A stretch of DNA of 30,899 nt from Lingula anatina. Taxonomy: Eukaryota > Brachiopoda > Lingulata > Lingulida > Lingulidae. Below the pieces are notes generated by a model. That model was given only the letters and a program-made list of their open reading frames with translations. It was not told the origin of the DNA and did not search any database. The position numbers were made by a program, and so were the translations under genes. Shown piece by piece: positions 1 to 10,134 of this stretch. Location: assembly GCF_001039355.2 (NCBI RefSeq), contig NW_019775513.1, positions 609,052 through 639,950 of the forward strand, read 5' to 3'. Each line of letters starts with the position of its first letter. Position 1 is the first letter of the stretch.

Positions 1-101
1 ACCAGCTGTTTTATATCCCCGAGTGCCAGTGGGGTATCTTTAAAGATGGCTTTCTCCAAAATCACGCCAGCTTCTTTCAGTACATATATCTCCCATTCTA
101 C
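1..101 (-). other. unrecognised open frame at the window edge, possible exon
   Basis: After a plausible acceptor (CACCTTAG, AG at 103-102) the minus strand stays open for 33 codons in phase 0 to the window edge. This is the phase required by the EVI5 exon ending at 263. The peptide begins VEWEIYVLKEAG and ends GDIKQL. It does not resemble the EVI5 sequence expected next, and the pyrimidine tract is poor. It could be an extra or alternative exon, a fragment of an inserted element, or a chance frame. Confidence 0.22.
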
Positions 102-262
102 CTAAGGTGCTGGGATCATTCACAAATCAATACAGTCACTTTCTGATACGATTTAGACCCAATCTGATAACAGTTTTAACCTGCAGTTGTACACACCTCA
201 TGAGCAGTCAGTAAATGTGGTATTTGAGATAAGCTGAGAACACAATGCAATGCTGTACTTAC

Positions 263-352
263 CTTGAGCATCCCTTCCATATCACAGGTCATCAGCTCAA
301 TCTGGCAGTCCTGCAGTATGGCAATACCAATCTTGAAGATGATCTCCATACC
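263..352 (-). CDS. EVI5: EVI5 coding exon 8 (end of TBC domain)
   Basis: Acceptor CTTTCAG, donor AAG|GTAAGT, phase 0 at both ends, 30 codons (residues 296-325). It encodes GMEIIFKIGIAILQ and ends DMEGMLK, matching the human GLEIVFRVGLALLQ and DMEGMLQ blocks. The human protein continues HFQKV. That continuation is not recognisable in the remaining 262 bases to the window edge. Confidence 0.94.
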
Positions 353-3300
353 CTGAAAGATAGGTAAATAAAATCAATGACACTTTTGTACCAAACTCTG
401 CTTTCAGAAGATGAACTATGTTCATCAATGTTTTAATGTACTGACTGAAAAATTTCTTAATTGTCTTTTTAAAAATTTCTTACAACTTCTGCTTTTTGGG
501 AAAACAGGACTTACAACTAAGTGACATGACAAAAAGAATATTTCTAATAATTTAAGTTAAAATGCATTTCTTAAATAAACATTATATTTCCATAAACCCT
601 GACACAATACTGGCAGATTGCTATTGATCCTTAATCAAAATAGACTTAATGTTACCTCAGACATGTTCAAGTTCATTAAATGTAAATGGCATCTCTAATG
701 ATTCAGACCTACCTCTGATATGTACATCACTTTAAATGACATCTCTAATGGTGTAGACTTACCTCAGATATGTACAGGTCCATCACTCTAAATGACATCT
801 CTAGCGGTAGTGCAGTGGTGAACAGAGTCAGGAACCAGTGAGAGGCGTACATTGATGTGTGGAAGCTTTGCGACTGGAAATGCATGTACAGACTTGGAAG
901 CTGATCCTGGAAATGAAAAAAAAATGGATAACTATATATATATATTATTCTTATGTGGGAGTTTTAGAATTGGAAATACAGATTTAGAAGTACAGATTTG
1001 TGAAATAAAAAATAATTTTTTGCTATAAACTGATGAACAGTAATTTATGTGTGGAGAAATGAATTAACAGAAATAAAAGTTGACCCCAAAAGGAACTGCA
1101 ATGATACTGATGTTAACTTGACAGTGTCAATTATCAACCATCTGCAATGAAAATATTTCATATGAATAATACATAAACTAGCATATTCAACTCTTAGTAT
1201 CCTACATATATTTTCTACATAAGCTTTGAAGACATCACATTCCATCCAGGTTATTAAAATATTTCTATGATTATACTGATTATTGTGTTTACAAGCAAAA
1301 TCAGCTCCTACTCTCATTAACCTTCATACAATTACTGTTTTAAAAGCAAATTATCCATAAACACCTCATGCCCTAGCAGTTCTACCAGGTCACAGTAATC
1401 TTACCCTGAAATCAATGACCTTTAACACATAATTCCACAATTTAGCTCTGTTCACAGATCAAAGATAGGAAAGATGACAGACAATGACTTATACACATGA
1501 AATGTCACACTTAGGGTGCATTCCCAGAGATTTAGATCGATCAGAGACTTAGATTTAGATCGACCTAACTCCCTGGAGGTTCAAGCTAAATTGCAGTCAG
1601 CCAAGCGAGCACCATAGTTAATTACCCCCTTACAGCTTTTAGTTTGAGGGACAAACGCTTAAGCCGGCTAAACTGACAGTAAACTAGTGAGACTCCCTAC
1701 AGGGATAGATCGATCTAAAATCTATGGGAATGGGGTCTTAGTGGTGTTATAGTCTAGGGTGACATTTCTCTTGAAGAACCACAAATTAGTGAGATCTGCC
1801 TTTCTTTAAATGTGATGTCCCGAGAGAAACAACCAGCAGCCAATGATATTTCTCTGGTCTAGCCTATACTCATGGGATATGATCAGTTTTCTAAAAATAT
1901 ATCAATATTATATATCTATGGCTAACATTAGCTTCATCTTTAATGGTTTGATAACAGGCATATTTCTCAACAACTAAAAACAAATGCCAAGTGCCATTTG
2001 CTAACACCATACCAACAGCTCAGAGGTACTCAACAGCTAAAAAAAATTAGTCCTAAGTATGGAAATATCTATGCATGACAGACTTAACAGACTTAACTGT
2101 CCACTGTGTATTTATTTTTGAATTTCAGTTTCCTTGAAGCAGATTGACATTTTGCTGCATGTTACAAGTAACCAACACATTGTTTTGAGAACTGAATATG
2201 CAGTTAATACATCAGATAAACGGGCTTAATAACCTTTGTCCTAGCAGAAGTTCTACTGAAACCTTATTCTGTGATAAAGTATTTGAATATATAAAGAGTC
2301 TCAAGTTTCAGGCGGTTTCAACAACATTTAGAAGGTAAGCCAAACCAGAAGAGAACACTAACACTGTGTGCATATACCAATTACCAATCAAGATGTACGT
2401 GACATTATTACAAATGCAGACCATGTTAACTCTCTCTCAAGAAACATAATTTATATTATAATACTAACTCACCTGCACCATGCACTCAAGCTGGAACATA
2501 CACAGTCCTAGTTCTGTCATGCTGGGTTTAAACAGCTCTCTCAGTCTGTATTCCTTCATCAGCTTCACCAGTACTGCAAAAGCTTCTTCCTCTGGCATCT
2601 ACTCAGTGCAAAATATGGTTTGTCATGACACACCCTGATCAGGGTGTATTCTCTTCTCATTTTTAACTTAATAACATTTTTAACATTTTTCACTTTATAA
2701 GAGGTGTTAACATGTAGAAGAGTGTTAGACAGACTGATAGTTTTAAAGAATAAAATAATCTGAGGCAAGTCTTTCTCTGAGCTTAATGACAGTGTCTGCC
2801 TTTTTGTTTCAACCTCTGAAAATCTGAAGCATTTACATGCCTGATATCAAAAACATTCAAACAAATATCAATAGTTACTGAAATTCTAGGAAAAATTTTA
2901 TTTTAAATAAGATGCTGTATTTTACTATGCTGATTATATAATAACCATTATGACATACCAGCATTAGCAGCAGTCCCACAATGAAGCAACTTCCCTGGCA
3001 ATACCCCACCTCTCTGTCCACTATGGAGTAAGCCTGGAATACACACAGGTAGCCTCTTATACTTTTCTGCAGAATGATATTGGCAAATAAAGGGTTCCCG
3101 CAGAGTTGGATCAATCTACACAGACTAACAGTTTCAATGGGAATGGGCCCTTAGTTTCTTAAACTATTAATGGGTCCAAGAAGCTTCAAGTATAAATAAT
3201 AAAAGTACTAAAATAATCTTCAATACAAGGCAGCAAAGCTGTCAAATGTACAGACAAAAAGCAGGAAATAACAAAATAGGCTAATGTCAATTCTGATGCA

Positions 3301-6259
3301 AAAGTACATTATGTTAAACTGCAAATTCAACATCAAATTCTAATTATGCTCAACAGGTAATACCAATGTAAGTAAAATGTGTAACAAACATAAGGCTTCA
3401 GGCCCATGGGAGTTCAAGTTCACCCTTTGAAAATNCATCTGTGTCTGTACATAATAATGGAATAACTTTGTCACTATCTTACATATGAACCAAACATTCA
3501 TTTTCAATATTTTCTTCACTTACTGCATACATTAATTGTGTCACCATGACCTAGTTACCTTCATAACATTAAAGAGGCTCTCCTGCCCCAAGCCATCCTT
3601 GTCTTTAAACAGAGAATGTTCTGGGTACGTCCTGGCGATGTCACGTTTGATGAGTTTCTCGCAAGGTGATGTCTTCTTCAGGTATTCTGCGTACAGCTCC
3701 TTGTTCTCGGAATCATGGGCATTACAGACGTGTTGCCATGCCAACCCTCTGAAGTGATGTGGAATGCCTTTCCTTACGAGATCCTGCAAGAAAGTAAATG
3801 TCATTATGTTACACTGGGTATTTGTATACATCTAAAACCAGAGATAAAGAGTTGTATTATTTATCATGAAGCTTAAAGGTACATACGAACCGAGCATCGG
3901 TGGAGCGTGGATTCCCATTAACACATGTAAACCACTTCTACTAGTTTCTTATACGACTCAAATAAATTCACCATGTCAAGGGATAAACTGAATAGATCAC
4001 ACGATCAGCCATAAAAGAGCTTGAGATTGCTCCTTTCTTTAAATTTTTGGTTGTAAATTTAACCTACTTCCGTGACCTACTTTTCTGCCCCATTGACATA
4101 CAGCATAGAATGCTAGCAGCAAAATCCATTCAAATATCATTTTGGGGTAAAATTAAACAATGCCTTTTGGTAATTCTCTTAGTTATACTACTTGAAACTA
4201 TAAGCTGGCATTTGACTTGTTTTTGTGACAAAAAATTGACTTTGTATGCACCTTTAAGTAATAAAAACAGATTCAGCATCCTAACCCCCTTCCACCCACT
4301 TTTTTAAATCTATTTGCTAGTAAATAATTAGAAATACTGGCCCACTTCTCAATCACCTCAATCACTATTAAACTGAACAAGGTGACAGAACTATCGTCTA
4401 CATGACAAAGATAACCAACTTACCCTGATATATGTCTTCTTCTTTGCATATGTCTCCCAGTCTCCTATCACCTTCCCCCAGACAGCATACTCATCCTGGG
4501 GGCTAGCTGCAATATCATACAATACAACACCATATCACTGTCAAGTTGCTAGGTACTACTAGGAAGTTAACGATAGGATACAGGATTATGAGACCATTCC
4601 CAGACACTATTGGACTAACTGTGGATCGATCTATATCTGAGATGATTCTTACTAAATTGCAATCATCTTAAGCATCTAAGATGTCAGTCACGCCTACTGA
4701 AGCTGCTAGGGGGTAATTAATCATCGTTTAGCAGCTTCAGTAGGCATGCCAGTGATCTAAGCCACTTAAGTTGATTGCAATTTAGTGAGAAACCCCTTAG
4801 AGATGGATCAATCCTGTTAGATCAATCTAGGTATGAGAACCCAGTCTATAACATAATAAACTCAACTATATGCAAACTCCTTTATCCAAATATCATTTGG
4901 TTGCACTGACCTTTAACAATATAAATGCTCCATCACCTACCATATTGATGATAGGCCTATTGATTCAAAAGTTTACTGTACAGGAAATTAATGAAATGAA
5001 ATTATCTGCTTTGTTAATAAGTCTTTTCATTTATCATATCAGAACAAGCTGATTCTGCATATTTTAATTGTTAAAACAATTATTGCAGGCTGACCTAAAG
5101 ACAGGCATACATCCTCTTTAGGTCGGTCAGGTACAGGCTAATGAAGCCACTGTACACATTTCTACACAATTAGGGACTAATGAATATTTTAATATTCACT
5201 TGATATCACAGGCAATGAAGAATGTCTATTGATTGAGTATGATCATATATATAAAGAATAAGGTACAATGTGTTGTTTCTATCAACAATGCAAGACAGAT
5301 TAGATCAATAGTAAAATATCGAAATGTTGAAAAGATACTCGGAGATGAACTGTATGTACATGTACTACCACATACATCACTGGTCCTGATAAGTAAGTAG
5401 CTTCTTATGAGACAACCTACATGTATCTGCTAATCATTCCAATTTTGCTTTGCACACAAATTATCATTAGCATGTACACCTTGCTGTGCCAGCTGATAGG
5501 TAGACGCAGGCAATGACCTCTTCAATCATAATTACATCAAGGTCATTTTGACGACAAGGTCACTTTGTGAAACAATACATAGGCTAGCCAGGCACGCAGG
5601 GACTGCCTAGTTAATGTATTCCAATCATTATCATATATTAAGTCCCCAAAACACTTACACTGGTCATCCAGGGTTAGATTACTGAGGGTGCTGGTGATGG
5701 AGTTACTGGAGATGTCTGACCCTTTCCGAGAGTGACCAGATACTGAACCTCTGGACGTGGTGCTGATCAGGGACTTGGTGTCTTGTTCAAATTGCCTGAG
5801 TGAAAAAATAAACAAATATTTATTATCATTTAAGATTTGTGTACGTAACTATGGTGTAAGGTCCTGTGGTCTTTCAAGAACATTTCATCCAAATCACATT
5901 TGTGACCATCTAAAATCTATCTGAGGAGTAAATGTTTTGAACATATCAGTATGTGCTGTAGTGAATAAAATACATCTCAATTACTATTTCGTATATATAT
6001 ATATTTTGTCCATAAATGAAATTTTCTCACAAAAATGTATTCAAACATATTCATGCAAAAAACTTTGTACAGGTTAGAGTCTGGTGAGATTTGGTATGGA
6101 GAGAAGGTAAGGGGAGGATAAGGGTAAAGTTACATCACTGTACCAAAACCGGTGTCAATTTTACCTGTTTGCTTCCTCCAGTTTTGCCAGCAGAGCCAGA
6201 TCCTCTGGCGTGGCAGACGCCATCATATCAACCGGTGCCTCCCCATTGGCTGCTGTCAT
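263..6259 (-). CDS. EVI5: EVI5-family TBC Rab-GAP, N-terminal 325 aa (eight exons, 3' part off window)
   Basis: Rab GTPase-activating protein of the EVI5/EVI5L family. The vertebrate proteins act on Rab11/Rab35-type GTPases in membrane recycling and at centrosomes, and EVI5 also stabilises the APC/C inhibitor Emi1. Eight exons (listed separately) total 975 nt and join without a frame break. Residue layout: about 1-32 contain the family's ELALLAKLEE-like segment (here DLALLAKLEEANR); about 40-75 are a Ser/Thr-rich linker; about 78-105 carry the WGKVIGDWE segment; about 108-325 are the TBC domain. The arginine finger is R156 in IKRDIART and the glutamine finger is Q193 in GYCQG, so both catalytic residues are kept. 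The exons in hand stop at DMEGMLK, near the end of the TBC domain. The usual C-terminal coiled coils (human EVI5 is about 800 aa) must lie beyond the left edge. Assignment to EVI5 rather than RABGAP1 rests on the SPCEKLIKRDIARTYPEH and VDREVGYCQGS runs. Confidence 0.95.
684..789. repeat. tandem duplication of the EVI5 exon 7 donor region (about 56-bp unit)
   Basis: Two head-to-tail units, 684-733 and 734-789, each start AAATGRCATCTCTAATG and contain a donor-like site followed by the AGATATGTAC block. A partial third start (AAATGACATCTCTAG) at 790 lies inside the exon. Unit 2 contains the donor used in the gene model (GTAAGT, minus strand 762-757). Unit 1 contains a second copy of the donor (GTAGGT, 712-707). 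The units differ by a 6-bp indel and a few substitutions, so the duplication is not brand new. Confidence 0.8.
763..906 (-). CDS. EVI5: EVI5 coding exon 7 (TBC domain)
   Basis: Acceptor TTTCATTTCCAG, donor GAG|GTAAGT, phase 0 at both ends, 48 codons (residues 248-295). It contains the highly conserved HFQSQSFHTSMYAS stretch and WFLTLF. The last part of the exon and its donor are copied in tandem just downstream (684-789); see the repeat entry. Confidence 0.95.
1511..1740. mobile_element. MITE-like inverted-repeat element, copy 1 (224 bp with TTA duplications)
   Basis: The ends are imperfect inverted repeats: left GGGTGCATTCCCAGA, right (reverse complement) GACCCCATTCCCATA. Both are followed by a GATTTAGATCGATC-type block. 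The element spans 1514-1737 and is flanked by TTA at 1511-1513 and 1738-1740. The left arm has a 12-bp tandem repeat (1529-1540 and 1552-1563). The centre contains TTAATTACCCCC, shared in reverse orientation with the copy at 4590. It encodes nothing. The 3-bp TTA duplication fits PIF/Harbinger-type non-autonomous elements; that class is inference. Confidence 0.75.
2473..2598 (-). CDS. EVI5: EVI5 coding exon 6 (TBC domain)
   Basis: Acceptor GAGTAG, donor CAG|GTGAGT, phase 0 at both ends, 42 codons (residues 206-247). It begins MPEEEAFAVLVKLM and continues with YRLRELFKPSM, both close to vertebrate EVI5. The pyrimidine tract before this acceptor is weak. Confidence 0.94.
2959..3033 (-). CDS. 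EVI5: EVI5 coding exon 5 (TBC domain, glutamine finger)
   Basis: Acceptor GTATTCCAG, donor CTG|GTATGT, phase 0 at both ends, 25 codons (residues 181-205). It encodes AYSIVDREVGYCQGSCFIVG. The YxQ motif gives glutamine finger Q193. A fragment of the inverted-repeat element family lies about 60 bp upstream of this acceptor. Confidence 0.95.
3091..3153. mobile_element. partial copy or deletion derivative of the same MITE family
   Basis: The right end reads TGGGAATGGGCCC then TTA, like the right end of copy 1 (TGGGAATGGGGTC then TTA). The interior contains GGATCAATCTA, like the sub-terminal block of copy 2. Only about 60 bp are present and the left end is unclear, so this is a solo end or internal deletion. 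It lies about 60 bp upstream of the EVI5 exon 5 acceptor. Confidence 0.5.
3222..3375. repeat. dispersed repeat, copy A
   Basis: Shares CAAGGCAGCAAAGCTGTCAA and the following ATGTA with a copy at about 27431. Diverged but collinear blocks follow: GATGCAAAAGTACAT versus GATGCAAAATTACAT, and CAACAGGTAATA versus CTACAGGTAACA. No coding content and no clear ends. It lies in the EVI5 intron between coding exons 4 and 5. Confidence 0.6.
3435..3435. other. assembly gap or ambiguous base (single N)
   Basis: One N inside the EVI5 intron between coding exons 4 and 5. I see no duplicated sequence on its two sides. It does not touch coding sequence. Confidence 0.95.
3559..3783 (-). CDS. EVI5: EVI5 coding exon 4 (TBC domain, arginine finger)
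   Basis: Acceptor CTTTCTTGCAG, donor AAG|GTAACT, phase 0 at both ends, 75 codons (residues 106-180). It opens the TBC domain with DLVRKGIPHHFRGLAWQ and carries the catalytic motif IKRDIART with D153 and R156. The SPCEKLIKRDIARTYPEH run is characteristic of EVI5 and EVI5L. Confidence 0.96.
4424..4506 (-). CDS. EVI5: EVI5 coding exon 3 (pre-TBC segment)
   Basis: Acceptor TTGCAG, donor AGG|GTAAGT; enters in phase 1 and leaves in phase 0. It gives the junction Ser78 then SPQDEYAVWGKVIGDWE, matching the vertebrate WGRIVNEWEEW region just before the TBC domain. Other AGs occur 4 and 11 nt downstream (CTAG, CCCCCAG). Only the chosen one joins the preceding exon in frame without losing residues. Confidence 0.9.
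4587..4849. mobile_element. MITE-like inverted-repeat element, copy 2 (257 bp, foldback)
   Basis: The element spans 4590-4846 with TAT flanks at 4587-4589 and 4847-4849. Outer ends GAGACCATTCCCAGA and GACTGGGTTCTCATA (reverse complement) align with the ends of copy 1. Inner arms match as ACTAAATTGCAATCA on both sides. The central hairpin has a perfect 17-bp stem (4692-4708 and 4729-4745) around a loop containing GGGGGTAATTAA. It sits in the EVI5 intron between coding exons 2 and 3, about 80 bp from the acceptor of exon 3. Confidence 0.78.
5090..5130. repeat. short inverted repeat (hairpin)
   Basis: The arms are CTGACCTAAAG and, after about 15 bases, CTTTAGGTCGGTCAG, giving a 9-bp perfect inner stem (GACCTAAAG with CTTTAGGTC). 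It is intronic and no function is evident. Confidence 0.45.
5659..5795 (-). CDS. EVI5: EVI5 coding exon 2 (Ser-rich linker)
   Basis: Acceptor TTTTTTCACTCAG, donor T|GTAAGT; enters in phase 2 and leaves in phase 1. It completes Arg32 and encodes residues 33-77, beginning QFEQDTKSL and ending NLTLDDQ. It is rich in Ser and Thr, with SRKGSD- and SRGS-type basic/serine clusters, like the low-complexity serine linker of vertebrate EVI5. Probable phosphorylation sites are an inference only. Confidence 0.9.
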
Positions 6260-6347
6260 GGTGACCCGTTGTCAAATGACTTTCAGGAGTTTGGGTTGGT
6301 TAAGTCTCTTCCCTTACATTTTTGTTGCTTTTTTAAGTGCAAAGTAC
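6165..6347 (-). CDS. EVI5: EVI5 first coding exon (coding part 6165-6259, 5' UTR above)
   Basis: Starts with ATG at 6259 in a good context (CACCATGA, A at -3). An in-frame TGA lies 15 nt before the ATG with no possible acceptor between them, so this start is well supported. It encodes residues 1-31 plus two bases of codon 32 and includes the conserved LALLAKLEEAN segment. The donor reads AG|GTAAAA, phase 2. An upstream acceptor (TTTTCCAG, AG at 6349-6348) suggests the exon begins at 6347 with 88 nt of 5' UTR, and that at least one non-coding exon lies further upstream. Confidence 0.88.
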
Positions 6348-7613
6348 CTGGAAAACATACAAGTTACAATGAAAACATCTTCAACAGAATGGCAGATATA
6401 AAGAAAATATGCATAAAGAAAAATTGTGTTAAATCATTGCAAATATCTATTTTTTCAAAACTCACTTGATTTGATAATTGAACCAGATATGAAATGGGAT
6501 ATTAATGATGATTTTTATTAAAATGAACCATCATGGGTATCCAGAAAGTGATTAAGCATCTGGATGCTATTGTTTCTACAAATTAAAAAGTTAACCTTAA
6601 TTGTGTTTCATGTGAATTCATAGTGAATGACAAAAGTTGTTTGAATTTTTTCAAGAAACATGGCATTCTAGCTAGAAACACAATATTTCCATGTATTTGC
6701 ATATTAACCTAAGTAAACTCTCATGTGCCTGTTTTTTTTTTGTTTTTGTTTTTTTTTTAATACACATAACATGCCACTTCTTTGGTGCAACCCACATACA
6801 GAATCTCAAATTGTCTAAATATAATGCCATAGTGTCATAAAAATATGATAAAAATATAATAATAAAGGTAATAATAAAGGTAATTCATAAATACGATTGT
6901 GTAAATTATCCCGAAAAGCATCAAATTGCAAACCCTAATTTTGCTGTTAAATGCAGCGAGTCCTAGTTCATTTCTTTCAACAGTATTGTTATTTGTGCAA
7001 AATCTTTTCTTTTCTTGTCATTTTTTACCCAAGAAGATTAATACTATCTGCTATTAAACTTGATTGTGGACAAACACACTACATATGAATGACTGAGTTT
7101 ATAAGCTTCCATTCCATCAAAAATGAATGCAAAACATGTATGTTTCCATGACAATTAATTGTACATATCCAATAACAACAATTCTGAACAAATCCATCTC
7201 CTGATACTCATGTTCCGAGGTATTAGACCAAGTATATCACATCTTTTGAAGTATGCATACTAAATATTGCATAACAACATCCACAGTAACAGATATTACA
7301 ATTATTACTTTTTTTCACTACAACACTGCACTTTACAGTGTAAGGCTACTAGAAGCAAGTAGCTTTATAAAACATCCTAACAGTTAAAACAGAGTACCTG
7401 CTATTTCAGGTCTTCCTCTCAATATCATCAGTGTTTTACACAGAGCTTGTCTGTCTTTCATTATGTACCTGTACCCCCTACTGTAGTAACAGCTAGTTGT
7501 TCATAATCTGCCTAGCTAGTACAGAACAGCCTTCTATACTTTGCACACTGAAACACACATACTGTACACACACACACACAAACATGAGTACATGAGTATT
7601 CATACTCATACAT

Positions 7614-7614
<1 letters not shown>

Positions 7615-7653
<39 letters not shown>
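7615..7653. repeat. CA microsatellite (copy 1)
   Basis: About 19 uninterrupted CA units, preceded by a shorter CA stretch near 7566. The matching tract in copy 2 is much longer and interrupted differently. Confidence 0.97.
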
Positions 7654-7656
<3 letters not shown>

Positions 7657-8204
7657 GCTACCTATGGACCTTTAAATTATTTCAATTTTGTTCATATGTG
7701 AACCTTTGTCTCAAATTGCTCCTTAACATGTACTGCATCTCCCCAGTCTCCTGCTAACCTGCCTCTCCTAATTACATATTGCATGGACTACTATTCTATA
7801 CATGCAGTTACCTTAACAGTATCTTTCCCTGACTTCACAATCATGACCTGTGTAAGATGTGGTTAATCAGGCTATAATAATTTTCATACTTGATCTCTTT
7901 GTAATTGGACCATTCCACAGCATCAAGACATAAACATTTTCCCTCTGCAAAACCTTTAAATTAAATCATGAAATTTTTTAAAGAGAAAGAAAATTGCTGC
8001 TGTGCCATTTTTCAACTTCTTAAAAAGCAAATTGGGATGAGAATACTGTGAAATGGACCTATACATATCTTCTATTTGTTCTTGTGCAGTGTGTGACAAA
8101 TTTCATCTTTCAACTAACAAGACACAGTTAAATTATCTCTATTGATATAACACCCAACTTCACATTTCGTCCAAATGAACCTCTCAGTTGTGAACATACC
8201 CCTT

Positions 8205-8330
8205 CTAGTACCTACATGTACCTGTACCTATGAGTGCCTTACTATACCTAAAGGTACTTCCTACCTATACCTAAGTAACTACCTGCATCCGTAGGTTCCT
8301 ACCTGTAGCTCCGGTGCCTAACTGTAACTT
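8205..8330. repeat. TACCT-rich degenerate minisatellite
   Basis: The pentamer TACCT and near variants (GTACC, TGCCT) recur many times without a fixed period. The counterpart in copy 2 (about 10698-10790) is shorter, so the tract is length-variable. Confidence 0.5.
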
Positions 8331-9159
8331 CTTCAGCAAGTACAGTCAAATTTGCCCAAGTTACATTTTAACACATCTGATTTCCAAAAATATTGTGTTA
8401 AAAATTCCTTTAAAAGATAATATTAAGTTCTGCATTAGGTTCATGGCAGCATAAACATCTCTCTGAAAATCAATAATCTTTCCTTTGAAAAAGTGATATC
8501 TGTGAAATTTGTGAGCAATTACCAAACCCAGAATAAACACATACACCTGTATGTACCTGTCTACCCCACTGGCCACTAGCTCTGTCCATATTTCATGCTA
8601 TGTGGTCCTTGCCTGACAGAGATCTATCATCAGGTCACACTGTTCTAACCACACTGAGGAGACCCACCCTCTGCAAAATTAGGGATTATCAACACAATGG
8701 TGATGGACAGTATTCATATCTGATATACTTGATGCTGCTTATAATCAAAGTATTAAAATAACATATATCAAATAATTAGAATTATTAAATACAATTTTGG
8801 TACCTTGGCAAGCTTAAGAGTCATAGCAGAAAGTCGTTTTAAAAAGGATGCAAGGTGAAAACAATTATTTCAAATCAAACTCATTTCGTTACAATATGGC
8901 ACAAATTTTTTTCTTTACAATATGTGAAAGCATCACATGTGGAAAGTTCAAGAATACAGAGCACATAAACTTGATTATAATTTCAGACAAGGGCAGACCT
9001 GATCAATACACCCAGTGTGTGCCTTGCTGCTGTAATTGTGTACTGTATACCAATGTATCCTAGTACTGTATTAGTACAGACACAACCAGCCAGGGATAAT
9101 AGTGTTACATACAGTACTTTTCCAGGGACTTAAATTGCTTCAATCCGCACATACTACTA

Positions 9160-9160
9160 N
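9160..9160. other. assembly gap (single N) at the duplication junction
   Basis: The N sits exactly between the end of copy 1 and the first base of copy 2. This is the pattern left when two unmerged overlapping contigs are joined. Confidence 0.95.
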
Positions 9161-10080
9161 GTATTTGCATATTAACCTAAGTAAACTCTCATGTGCCTGT
9201 TTTTTTTTTGTTTTTGTTTTTTTTTAATACACATAACATGCCACTTCTTTGGTGCAACCCACATACAGAATCTCAAATTGTCTAAATATAATGCCATAGT
9301 GTCATAAAAAATATGATAAAAATATAATAATAAAGGTAATTCATAAATACGATTGTGTAAATTATCCCGAAAAGCATCAAATTGCAAACCCTAATTTTGC
9401 TGTTAAATGCAGCGAGTCCTAGTTCATTTCTTTCAACAGTATTGTTGTTTGTGCAAAATCTTTTCTTTTCTTGTCATTTTTTACCCAAGAAGATTAATAC
9501 TATCTGCTATTAAACTTGATTGTGGACAAACACACTACATATGAATGACTGAGTTTACAAGCTTCCATTCCATCAAAAATGAATGCAAAACATGTATGTT
9601 TCCATGACAATTAATTGTACTGTACATATCCAATAACAACAATTCTGAACAAATCCATCTTCTGATACTCATGTTCCGAGGTATTAGACCAAGTATATCA
9701 CATCTCTTGAAGTATGCATACTAAATATTGCATAACAACATCCACAGTAACAGATATTACAATTATTACTTTTTTTCACTACAACACTGCACTTTACAGT
9801 GTAAGGCTACTAGAAGCAAGTAGCTTTATAAAACATCCTAACAGTTAAAACAGAGTACCTGCTATTTCAGGTCTTCCTCTCAATATCATCAGTGTTTTAC
9901 ACAGAGCTTGTCTGTCTTTCATTATGTACCTGTACCCCCTACTGCAGTAACAGTTGTTCATAATCTGCCTAGCTAGTACAGAACAGCCTTCTATACTTTG
10001 CACACTGAAACACACATACTGTACACACACACACACACACACACACAACATGAGCACATGAATATTTACACATGGGCAAA

Positions 10081-10134
<54 letters not shown>

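Larger units (their letters stand above)
6693..9159. repeat. duplicated 2.46-kb block, copy 1 (likely allele A)
   Basis: Starts GTATTTGCATATTAACC and runs collinearly with 9161-11619 until the N at 9160. Differences are scattered substitutions, microsatellite length changes, a 12-bp unit (AATAATAAAGGT) present twice here and once in copy 2, and an insertion of roughly 30 bp near 8190-8225. The content is intronic. The minus-strand 71-codon frame at 8361-8576 has a counterpart in copy 2 with several replacements, so it is unlikely to be a gene. Confidence 0.9.

Noticed and set aside
3536-3757. Plus-strand frame over EVI5 coding exon 4
   Set aside because: Antisense shadow of the TBC exon.
6152-6469. 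Plus-strand frames over the EVI5 first coding exon
   Set aside because: Antisense shadows of the exon. The minus strand carries the conserved peptide, splice sites and ATG context.
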